From positions 1-7,543 of the forward strand of contig JAIRRO010000124.1 in the NCBI GenBank assembly GCA_031255955.1: a stretch of DNA of 7,543 nt, read 5' to 3'. The DNA is from Oscillospiraceae bacterium (lineage in GTDB: Bacteria; Bacillota; Clostridia; Oscillospirales; Oscillospiraceae). Shown here in pieces: positions 1 to 4,937 of the stretch (the first letter of the stretch is position 1; each line of letters starts with the position of its first letter). Under the pieces are notes generated by a model. It had not been told where the DNA came from. It made no database searches and worked only from the letters and a program-made list of their open reading frames with translations. Both the position numbers and the translations under genes were made by a program.

Positions 1-93
1 CGCAAATGTCAGGAGGAGGGCGTCCCCCCGCAACAATTCATCAACGAGGCGCGCAGGCTCCGGCGAGCATACAACGACACCATCGCCAGATAA
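1..93 (+). CDS. C-terminal fragment of an unidentified protein
   Basis: The frame is open from the first base to a TAA at 91-93 and gives 30 residues; the gene starts outside the window. Third codon positions are mostly G or C, as in the genes downstream, and the tail is charged and probably helical (for example FINEARRLRRAYND). The stop lies 63 nt before the next gene on the same strand, so the two may be co-transcribed. Too little is present to assign a family. It could be a chance open frame, but codon composition and same-strand context favour a real gene. Confidence 0.5.
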   Translation, partial: RKCQEEGVPPQQFINEARRLRRAYNDTIAR

Positions 94-106
94 CCATCCC
101 CCCGCA

Positions 107-133
107 CCCGGCGGCGGCAACCCCGCCGCCGGG
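107..133 (+). other. GC-rich hairpin between the upstream ORF and the HTH gene
   Basis: An 11-bp perfect inverted repeat (CCCGGCGGCGG at 107-117, CCGCCGCCGGG at 123-133) encloses a 5-nt loop. It sits 13 nt after the upstream stop and 8 nt before the Shine-Dalgarno of the HTH gene. No T-run follows, so it is not a standard intrinsic terminator. It may protect the upstream mRNA 3' end, separate expression of the two genes, or affect initiation on the downstream gene. The pairing is seen; the function is inferred. Confidence 0.55.
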
Positions 134-156
134 ACACACAGAAAGGAGCCCCTCCA

Positions 157-372
157 ATGACGACAGACTCTGCCCAGTTCGCGGACGACATCCTCGCCGC
201 CCGAGCCGCCGCCGGGCTATCGCAAGCCCAAGCCGCCGCGCTGCTCAAGGTTCCGCGCCTCACGCTGATATCGTGGGAGCGCAACCGGAGGACGCCAAAA
301 CCCATCACGCAAACCGCGGCGCTCGACATACTCAACAGAGCCGCCAAGCCCCGCCCGTCTGACCCCGCTTGA
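157..372 (+). CDS. Small XRE/Cro-type helix-turn-helix protein
   Basis: This 71-residue protein is almost entirely one HTH fold. Residues about 11-55 read as the five-helix Cro/C1 domain: the first helix ends at AAAGL, the HTH pair is SQAQAAALLKV / RLTLISWERNRR, and the WERNRRTP segment is the usual end of the recognition helix in XRE proteins. There is no effector or oligomerisation domain, so it may be a minimal repressor, excisionase-like factor or antitoxin-like regulator from a mobile element. The ATG at 157 is chosen because AAAGGAG (142-148) precedes it by 8 nt. The next gene has the same Shine-Dalgarno at the same spacing, which suggests one expression unit. Its DNA target is unknown and no toxin-like partner is adjacent. 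Confidence 0.8.
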   Translation: MTTDSAQFADDILAARAAAGLSQAQAAALLKVPRLTLISWERNRRTPKPITQTAALDILNRAAKPRPSDPA

Positions 373-416
373 CAACCCCCGCTCATCACCGCAACAACCG
401 TAAAGGAGAAATCAAA

Positions 417-746
417 ATGAAAGTTGTATACACGTTCGACGCCTTCAACCACCGCCGCTACTCTAACCCGTGGGTAGCCGAAGTAGACCCCAAGACCGCC
501 AAAATCAGCTTTGCGCGCAAAATCGGAGGCTACACGGGCGGCTACGGCACCGGCGACGCCGGAGACCTCTACATCACAGAGCCGCAGGAGGGCGCAATCT
601 ACGCCTACGGGCAAAAGGACACTCGCAAAGCCAGCGGCAGCTTCACGCAGTACATCGTGTACAAGGACGGCGATTTCGTAGACGTTGCCAAGACGGAGCT
701 CGTCGCCGTGTGCAATGCTCGACAAGAGCAATTAAATAACGCTTGA
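417..746 (+). CDS. Hypothetical 109-residue protein with Gly/Tyr-rich centre
   Basis: I do not recognise the family. The start is ATG 417, preceded by AAAGGAG (402-408) with 8 nt spacing; a TTG at 369 would extend the frame but has no ribosome-binding site and overlaps the HTH gene's stop. The protein is soluble, without signal peptide or membrane segment. It begins with alternating hydrophobics (MKVVYTF), has a PWVAEVDP segment, a Gly/Tyr-rich stretch at about 37-50 (GGYTGGYGTGDAGD), then beta-like segments (LYITEP, IYAYGQ, QYIVYKDGDFVDV) and a short helical tail with the only Cys (residue 99). This suggests a small, mainly beta protein. It follows the HTH gene by 44 nt and is the last gene before a terminator. 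An accessory-element role is inferred from context only. Confidence 0.75.
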   Translation: MKVVYTFDAFNHRRYSNPWVAEVDPKTAKISFARKIGGYTGGYGTGDAGDLYITEPQEGAIYAYGQKDTRKASGSFTQYIVYKDGDFVDVAKTELVAVCNARQEQLNNA

Positions 747-776
747 CGCGCTCCACACCTCACGGTAAAATATAAT
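743..776 (+). promoter_or_regulatory. Candidate rightward promoter before the terminator
   Basis: TTGACG at 743-748, overlapping the stop codon of the preceding gene, is followed after 17 nt by TAAAAT (766-771), with TATAAT immediately after (771-776). Transcription would begin near 778-783. No gene follows on this strand before the terminator at 809-841, so the only product would be an RNA of about 60 nt. The match is good but untested. Confidence 0.45.
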
Positions 777-808
777 CACTCTTTTCCTTCACAGTTTTTC
801 ACCTCTTT

Positions 809-841
809 GCCTCCCGGTTCGCGCCGGGGGGCGCTTTTTTT
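809..841 (+). terminator. Intrinsic terminator closing the left gene block
   Basis: GCCTCCCGG (809-817) pairs with CCGGGGGGC (824-832) as a 9-bp stem with one G-U pair and a 6-nt loop. GC and seven Ts (835-841) follow. This is a strong Rho-independent terminator for rightward transcription, ending the small-gene block and keeping it off the leftward tRNA operon. Confidence 0.85.
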
Positions 842-843
842 CG

Positions 844-886
844 TTAGCGTTTTCATTAGCATTTTCATCTCCCATTAGCGTTTTTA
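844..886. repeat. Three copies of a 12-bp direct repeat
   Basis: TTAGCGTTTTCA (844-855) is followed directly by TTAGCATTTTCA (856-867). After a 7-nt gap comes TTAGCGTTTTTA (875-886). The copies differ at one or two positions. They lie in AT-rich non-coding DNA between the small-gene terminator and the 3' end of tRNA-Leu. Repeats of this size and spacing resemble protein-binding iterons or integrase arm sites; which protein binds is unknown. Confidence 0.7.
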
Positions 887-957
887 TCCCCTCAAATATG
901 ATAATATACACTCACAAGAGACAGCGCCGAAAGGCAACAATCCCATTGCGGCGCAAG

Positions 958-990
958 AAAAAACCCACAGTCACAAGGGCTGTGGGTTTT
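958..990 (-). terminator. Terminator of the leftward tRNA operon
   Basis: AAAACCCACAG (960-970) and CTGTGGGTTTT (980-990) form an 11-bp stem with a 9-nt loop. Read leftward the stem ends in six Ts (A958-A963 on the given strand), 8 nt past the encoded CCA of tRNA-Leu. The other side also ends in TTTT, so some rightward termination is possible. A further weak stem (924-928 with 950-954) lies just beyond. Confidence 0.85.
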
Positions 991-998
991 CTTCGTTT

Positions 999-1086
999 TG
1001 GTGCGCGAGGCGGGACTTGAACCCGCACGCCCGTAGTGAGCACTAGAACCTGAATCTAGCGAGTCTGCCAATTCCACCACTCGCGC
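999..1086 (-). tRNA. tRNA-Leu (anticodon CAG)
   Basis: The reverse complement folds as a class II tRNA. The acceptor stem GCGCGAG/CTCGCGC has 7 pairs, and the D-arm contains TGGTGGAATTGGCAGA, typical of leucine tRNAs. The anticodon stem CTAGA/TCTAG holds loop TTCAGGT, so the anticodon is CAG and reads CUG. A long variable arm follows, then a T-arm with stem GCGGG/CCCGC and loop TTCAAGT. The discriminator A and the CCA end are encoded (CCA at 999-1001). It is the second gene of a Tyr-Leu tRNA transcript. Its 3' end faces the accessory genes on the left, the side on which integrases usually insert elements. Confidence 0.97.
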
Positions 1087-1152
1087 GTGTGCCGCGGCGC
1101 GCGGCGCGCCCCGGGTTGCGTATGCTTCATATATTGCGTATATCAGAACAAA

Positions 1153-1167
1153 TACCCCCGCGGGGTA
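1153..1167 (-). other. Short hairpin just after tRNA-Tyr
   Basis: Read leftward, TACCCC and GGGGTA pair around a 3-nt loop 2 nt after the CCA of tRNA-Tyr, and TTTGTT follows. The stem is only 6 bp and the T-run is interrupted, so it is at best a partial terminator or a processing signal between the two tRNAs. The rest of the 83-nt spacer has two copies of TTGCGTAT (1116-1123, 1134-1141) of unknown meaning. Confidence 0.4.
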
Positions 1168-1169
1168 GG

Positions 1170-1254
1170 TGGTGGAGGAGGGTGGATTCGAACCACCGAA
1201 GTCGTTGACAACAGATTTACAGTCTGCCCCCTTTGGCCACTCGGGAACTCCTCC
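1170..1254 (-). tRNA. tRNA-Tyr (anticodon GTA)
   Basis: The reverse complement forms acceptor stem GGAGGAG/CTCCTCC, a D-arm with CCCGAGTGGCCAAAGG, and an anticodon stem around loop CTGTAAA, so the anticodon is GTA (tyrosine, UAU/UAC). A long variable arm, usual for bacterial tRNA-Tyr, and a T-arm GGTGG/CCACC with loop TTCGAAT follow. The discriminator A and CCA are encoded (CCA at 1170-1172). It is the promoter-proximal gene of the tRNA pair, with a leader of about 44 nt to be removed by RNase P. Confidence 0.97.
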
Positions 1255-1304
1255 GCGCGCTGCGAACCGACGCCATAGAATGCGTCCCAATCGTCAGTCA
1301 CGGT

Positions 1305-1333
1305 ATATTACCACACCATACGGCACTTGTCAA
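1305..1333 (-). promoter_or_regulatory. Promoter of the tRNA-Tyr/tRNA-Leu operon
   Basis: Read leftward, a perfect TTGACA (1333-1328) is followed after exactly 17 nt by TAATAT (1310-1305). Transcription should start near 1298, about 44 nt before tRNA-Tyr. It is near consensus, as expected for a stable-RNA operon. Its -35 overlaps that of the rightward prfB promoter. Confidence 0.85.
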
Positions 1334-1355
1334 CAAAAATTTTTTGTGCTATACT
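1327..1355 (+). promoter_or_regulatory. Promoter of prfB
   Basis: TTGTCA (1327-1332) and TATACT (1350-1355) are separated by 17 nt. The spacer carries an A5T6 tract (1335-1345) that probably bends DNA. The start should be near 1362, giving a leader of about 47 nt. Five of the six -35 bases are shared with the leftward tRNA promoter. Confidence 0.75.
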
Positions 1356-1408
1356 CGTCGTGATTTCAAAGGCAATAATTTCAACGATAAAGGATACCGC
1401 AACGATTT

Positions 1409-2503
1409 ATGATTGAGCTTGATACCTTCAAATCGCGGGCGCTTGCGTCGGAGGGCGCGCTGCGCGAGCTGGGCTCGGCGCTGAAGCTTGACGCCGCCGA
1501 GGACGAGCTGCGCCTGCTTGAAAAAAACAGCGAGACGGATGGTTTTTGGAACGACCTTGACGCCTCGCAAAAAACGCTGCGCCGATTAAAGCAGCTGCGC
1601 GTTAAAATCGACGGCTACGGCAAGCTGAAGCGCCGCTATGAGGATGTCATCACCCTGATCGAAATGGCGCGCGAGGAGGACGACTCCGGACAGCTGCCGG
1701 AGATTGAAGCCGAGTTGCGCGAATTTGAAGCTGCGCTTGAGTCCGCGCGGCTGTCCACGCTGCTCTCCGGCGAGTATGATAACTGCCCCGCCATACTCTC
1801 ATTTCACGCCGGTGCGGGCGGCACGGAGGCGCAGGACTGGGCGCAAATGCTGTTTCGTATGTATACACGCTGGGCAGAGCGGCACAATATGACCTGCAAG
1901 GTGCTTGATTATCTCGACGGGGAGGAAGCCGGACTTAAATCCGCGTCGATAGAAATTGACGGCGACAACGCTTACGGCTACCTGAAAAGCGAAAGCGGCA
2001 TACACCGCCTTGTGCGCATATCCCCGTTCGATTCATCGGGGCGGCGGCACACATCCTTCGCCGCTATCGAGGTCACGCCCGTCGTGCCGGACGATGTTGA
2101 GCTTGAAATCCGACCGGAGGACTTAAAATCCGATACATTTCGTTCCTCGGGCGCGGGGGGACAGCACGTAAACAAAACGGAATCCGCCGTGCGTATCACG
2201 CACATTCCGACGGGGATAATCGTCTCGTGCCAAGTAGAGCGCAGCCAGCACCAAAACCGCGAAATCGCCATGCGGATGCTGCGCAGCAAGCTCGTTGAAA
2301 TAAAAGAACGCGAGCATCTTGAAAAAATAAGCGACATCAAGGGCGAGCAGATGAAAATCGAGTGGGGTAGTCAAATCCGCTCATATGTATTTATGCCGTA
2401 TACGCTGGTGAAGGATCACCGCACAGGCTTTGAAAACGGGAATATTACCGCCGTGATGGACGGCGAGCTGGACGGATTTATCAACGCGTTTCTCAGTATG
2501 TAG
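1409..2503 (+). CDS. prfB: Peptide chain release factor 2 (RF2)
   Basis: RF2 recognises UGA and UAA in the ribosomal A site and triggers release of the finished protein. The 364 residues match the usual length (E. coli 365). The stop-codon-reading tripeptide SPF is at 205-207, and the catalytic GGQ is at 250-252 in SGAGGQHVNKT. SPF rather than PxT separates it from RF1. Before these come the helical domain 1 (about 1-110) and the GGTEAQDWA segment (about 136-144). No in-frame stop or frameshift is needed: residues 23-28 read SALKLD, and codon 26 is AAG where E. coli has UGA. ATG 1409 is the only plausible start. The best Shine-Dalgarno (AAAGGA, 1389-1394) lies 14 nt upstream, unusually far, so initiation may be modest. 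The gene stops with TAG, and its last 11 nt overlap the convergent MATE gene. Confidence 0.97.
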   Translation: MIELDTFKSRALASEGALRELGSALKLDAAEDELRLLEKNSETDGFWNDLDASQKTLRRLKQLRVKIDGYGKLKRRYEDVITLIEMAREEDDSGQLPEIEAELREFEAALESARLSTLLSGEYDNCPAILSFHAGAGGTEAQDWAQMLFRMYTRWAERHNMTCKVLDYLDGEEAGLKSASIEIDGDNAYGYLKSESGIHRLVRISPFDSSGRRHTSFAAIEVTPVVPDDVELEIRPEDLKSDTFRSSGAGGQHVNKTESAVRITHIPTGIIVSCQVERSQHQNREIAMRMLRSKLVEIKEREHLEKISDIKGEQMKIEWGSQIRSYVFMPYTLVKDHRTGFENGNITAVMDGELDGFINAFLSM

Positions 2504-3875
2504 GCGTGTCAATCGACGGCGCGTTTACCTTCATCCTGCGCCACGCCGCCACGCCGAATGGCACGGACAGCAAAAACGTACAAAAATCGGCAATCGGCGT
2601 CGCCAGCTGAATTCCGCGGACGCCCAGCAGCGAAACAAGAATAAGCAGCAGCGGAATCTGGAAAAAACCTTGCCGCGCGAACGATAATATACTGGCGGGC
2701 AGCGCCTGTCCCGTCGTTTGCAGCGTTGTATTGCACAGCACAATCCAGCTCATAAGCGGCATCACGAACGCCTGCGCGCGCAGGGCGTATTGCCCAATCG
2801 CGATGACGTCCGCGTCGTTTCTGAAAAACCGCACTATATCGGGCGCGAACACATAGCAGCACGCGGCGACGATTATCAGCAGCGCGCCGGAGGTGGCAAC
2901 GCAAAAGCGGAAGCCGCGCCGCACGCGGTCATAGCGTCCCGCGCCGTAATTGAAGCCGCACACCGGTTGAAAGCCCTGCCCCAGCCCCAGCATCACAGAG
3001 CCGGAGAGCATCACAACGCGGTTGACAACGGACACGGCAGCGATTACAGCGTCCACAAATTCTTTGGTGCCGCCGATGCCCTTGGCGGAGTGGTTGAGAA
3101 CGATGACCGATACGCTCATCATAGCCTGACGCAGCAGGCTGGGCGTACCGCCGCGCGCGATGTCTATGCAGCGGGCAAGGCTCGGGGAAAAGTTCTTTGG
3201 GGAAATTCTCACGTTGCCGCCGCGGAAGCAGCCCGCCAGCAGCAGCGCAAAGCCCACCACCTGACTAATCGCCGTCGCCATAGCAGCCCCCGCGACGCCG
3301 AGGTCAAACACGAAAATAAACAGCGGGTCAAGCGCGACGTTAAGCACGGCGCCGGACACCATGCCGATCATACTGAAAATGGCGGAGCCTTGAAACCGCA
3401 GCAGATTATTGAGCGCGATGGAGCTTACCATAAAGGGCGCCGCGAGCAGGATATACCGCAGATAGCGCACGGCGTGCGGAAGAATAGTCTCCGTGGAGCC
3501 CAGCGCCAACGCCAGCGGCTCTATAAACAGCGTACCGAACACCGCGATAACGCAGCCGAACGCAAACGCCAGAAAAAACCCCGTGGACGCCATCTTTTCC
3601 GCGTCCTCACGCCGCTTCGCGCCCAGCGCGCGGGATACATAGTTGCCGGAGCCCTGCCCAAAGAAAAAGCCTGTCGCCTGAATTATCGCCATCAGGGAAA
3701 GATTAACCCCGATTGCGCCCGTCTCCGCCGTCCCCAGCGACCCGACGAAGTACATATCCGCCGAGTTATACATCGCGGAAACCAGCATTATCAGCACCGT
3801 CGGCACAGCAAGCTTCCCTATCAGCTTCTCCACAGGCTCGTTGATCATCCTGTTAAATTTCGCGTCATCCGTCAA
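2493..3875 (-). CDS. MATE-family multidrug/cation antiporter
   Basis: This 460-residue inner-membrane protein has the length and about 12 hydrophobic segments of a MATE exporter, which uses a Na+ or H+ gradient to expel cationic drugs or metabolites. The two homologous halves are visible. The first has GFFFGQGSGNYVSRALGAKR (69-88) and ALDPLFIF (180-187); the second has GLGQGFQPVCGFNYGAGRY (296-314) in the equivalent place. The N-terminus (NEPVEKLIGKLAVPT) is typical of clostridial MATE proteins. The start is TTG 3875, supported by GAGGTG (3889-3884) at 8 nt spacing; no upstream ATG is in frame, and the first internal ATG would remove nine residues. It is divergent from uppP and convergent with prfB. 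The substrate cannot be predicted. Confidence 0.93.
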   Translation of the reverse strand: MTDDAKFNRMINEPVEKLIGKLAVPTVLIMLVSAMYNSADMYFVGSLGTAETGAIGVNLSLMAIIQATGFFFGQGSGNYVSRALGAKRREDAEKMASTGFFLAFAFGCVIAVFGTLFIEPLALALGSTETILPHAVRYLRYILLAAPFMVSSIALNNLLRFQGSAIFSMIGMVSGAVLNVALDPLFIFVFDLGVAGAAMATAISQVVGFALLLAGCFRGGNVRISPKNFSPSLARCIDIARGGTPSLLRQAMMSVSVIVLNHSAKGIGGTKEFVDAVIAAVSVVNRVVMLSGSVMLGLGQGFQPVCGFNYGAGRYDRVRRGFRFCVATSGALLIIVAACCYVFAPDIVRFFRNDADVIAIGQYALRAQAFVMPLMSWIVLCNTTLQTTGQALPASILSFARQGFFQIPLLLILVSLLGVRGIQLATPIADFCTFLLSVPFGVAAWRRMKVNAPSIDTPTY

Positions 3876-3883
3876 AGAACATA

Positions 3884-3889
3884 CACCTC
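3884..3889 (-). promoter_or_regulatory. Ribosome binding site fixing the TTG start of the MATE gene
   Basis: Read leftward, GAGGTG lies 8 nt before the TTG at 3875-3873. An ATG starting at 3882 is only 1 nt from this site, out of frame, and closes after five codons, so it is not the gene start. Confidence 0.65.
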
Positions 3890-3921
3890 AATATCGCACA
3901 TACCCAAGCCCGTGACCGCGC

Positions 3922-3943
3922 GGACACATATGTATTTTTGTCC
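3922..3943. promoter_or_regulatory. Imperfect inverted repeat at the MATE transcription start
   Basis: GGACA (3922-3926) and TGTCC (3939-3943) face each other over 12 AT-rich nt containing ACATATGT, and directly abut the -10 of the MATE promoter. The position over the expected start suits a repressor operator, as is common for drug-exporter genes, but no regulator gene is nearby. Confidence 0.35.
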
Positions 3944-3972
3944 ATTATACCCCAACGCCCCGGAAAACGCAA
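3944..3972 (-). promoter_or_regulatory. Promoter of the MATE gene
   Basis: Read leftward, TTGCGT (3972-3967) is followed after 17 nt by a perfect TATAAT (3949-3944). The start would be near 3937, giving a leader of about 60 nt before the TTG codon. Confidence 0.65.
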
Positions 3973-3995
3973 CACCTCCGCGCCCACACCGCGTT

Positions 3996-4031
3996 AAATC
4001 CGTTTGACAAATCCGTTATTTATGATATAGT
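3996..4031 (+). promoter_or_regulatory. Promoter of uppP with 9-bp direct repeats around the -35
   Basis: TTGACA (4004-4009) and TATAGT (4026-4031) are spaced by 16 nt, with a start near 4038. The 9-mer AAATCCGTT occurs at 3996-4004 and again at 4009-4017, so each copy overlaps one end of the -35 box. The promoter match is strong; a regulator binding the repeats is inference. The expected transcript would carry uppP and probably ftsK. Confidence 0.7.
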
Positions 4032-4075
4032 TAGAGTTCAAACCCCTATTATTCGCCGGGGAGGTACATAAAATT

Positions 4076-4903
4076 ATGCCGATTCTGCTTGCCGTTTTTT
4101 TCGGCATCATACAGGGTATGGCTGAGTTTCTGCCCGTGTCAGGCTCAGGGCATATTTCCGTGCTTCAAAATCTGTTCGGTACGCTTGCCGCCGATGATTC
4201 GCGTCTGCTGTTTGATGTGATGCTTCATCTGGGCGCGCTTGTCGCCGTGTGCGTTTCGCTGCGCCGCGAGCTTCGCTCTATTATATCAGAGACGGTTATC
4301 CTGCTGCGCGGGGACGAGGTGCGCCGATCCGCCACGCCGCCGGTTCGCACGCTTATCCTTATGATAATGGCGACGCTGCCGATGCTTGTCGCGCTGCCGT
4401 TTTACGGATTAATTCGCAGGCTGTTCTTCAACACGGGTTTTATCGGATTTATGCTGCTTTTATCGGGCGCGCTTTTATTCGTCGCGTCGAAATATTTAAG
4501 ATCCGGCACGAAAACGGAGCGCACCCTCACGCTGTCTGACGCCCTGATGATCGGTCTTGCCCAAACCGTTTCGCTGATTCCGGGACTCTCCCGCCTCGGC
4601 GCGACGGTCACGGTGGGACTATCCCGCGGGGCGGATCGCGAGTTCGCCATAAAATTCTCGCTGCTGCTATCCATTCCGGCGATCGCCGGCTCCGCCGTCG
4701 TGGCGTTTGCCGCCGCGCTGAGAAACGGCATCGACTGGAGCGCCTTCCCCGCGTACATCGTCGGATTTCTCGTTGCGGCGGTGTCGGGAACCGTCGCCAT
4801 TTCGCTGATGCGCTTTGAGCTTAGGCGGGAGGATCAATCCCCGTATTCGTATTACTGCTTCGCCGCGGGCGCGCTGATTATCCTGCTCTCGCTGATTTTT
4901 TAA
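4076..4903 (+). CDS. uppP: Undecaprenyl-diphosphatase UppP/BacA
   Basis: UppP removes a phosphate from undecaprenyl diphosphate, regenerating the lipid carrier used for peptidoglycan and wall-polymer export; loss increases bacitracin sensitivity. The 275 residues fit the family, and the protein is almost wholly hydrophobic with several membrane helices. Both signature motifs are present: IIQGMAEFLPVSGSGH (11-26), with the key Glu at 17 and His at 26, and IPGLSRLGAT (168-177), with Arg at 173. Two positions deviate from the usual PVSSSGH and PGxSRSGAT: Gly at 23 for Ser, and Leu at 174 for Ser. FDVMLHLG (46-53) is typical of the family. GGAGG (4060-4064) precedes ATG 4076 by 11 nt. It ends 34 nt before ftsK with no terminator between, so the two are likely co-transcribed. 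Confidence 0.95.
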   Translation: MPILLAVFFGIIQGMAEFLPVSGSGHISVLQNLFGTLAADDSRLLFDVMLHLGALVAVCVSLRRELRSIISETVILLRGDEVRRSATPPVRTLILMIMATLPMLVALPFYGLIRRLFFNTGFIGFMLLLSGALLFVASKYLRSGTKTERTLTLSDALMIGLAQTVSLIPGLSRLGATVTVGLSRGADREFAIKFSLLLSIPAIAGSAVVAFAAALRNGIDWSAFPAYIVGFLVAAVSGTVAISLMRFELRREDQSPYSYYCFAAGALIILLSLIF

Positions 4904-4937
4904 CAACACACACGATAAAACGAGGTAATTTTAATCT

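Noticed and set aside
369..397. TTGACA at 369-374 as a promoter for the 109-residue gene
   Set aside because: The sequence 16-18 nt downstream is CAACAA-like, with no acceptable -10; it mainly reflects the HTH gene's stop context.
369..416. TTG-initiated extension of the 109-residue protein
   Set aside because: There is no Shine-Dalgarno before 369, whereas AAAGGAG sits at ideal distance from ATG 417.
9..731. 240-codon leftward ORF across the small-gene block
   Set aside because: The opposite strand has two genes with good ribosome-binding sites and a downstream terminator. The leftward frame has no clear family signature.
844..886. CRISPR array
   Set aside because: The repeats are only 12 bp, two are directly adjacent without a spacer, and no cas genes are present.
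924..954. Hairpin with GCGCC/GGCGC and GCAA/TTGC stems as a second terminator
   Set aside because: The stem is interrupted and no T-run follows on either strand next to the stem base; the terminator at 958-990 suffices.
892..1290. Leftward ORF over the tRNA region
   Set aside because: It simply reads through both tRNA genes, their spacer and the terminator.
1487..1492. CTT GAC in prfB as a direct relic of CTT TGA C
   Set aside because: Counting from the FW motif, the classic site aligns with codons 25-26 (CTG AAG), two codons earlier, so the resemblance may be chance.
2718..4007. 429-codon rightward ORF opposite the MATE gene
   Set aside because: It lies antisense to a clear MATE gene. Its translation is a low-complexity His/Arg/Gln/Ala-rich string with no fold, as expected from the complement of GC-rich codons.
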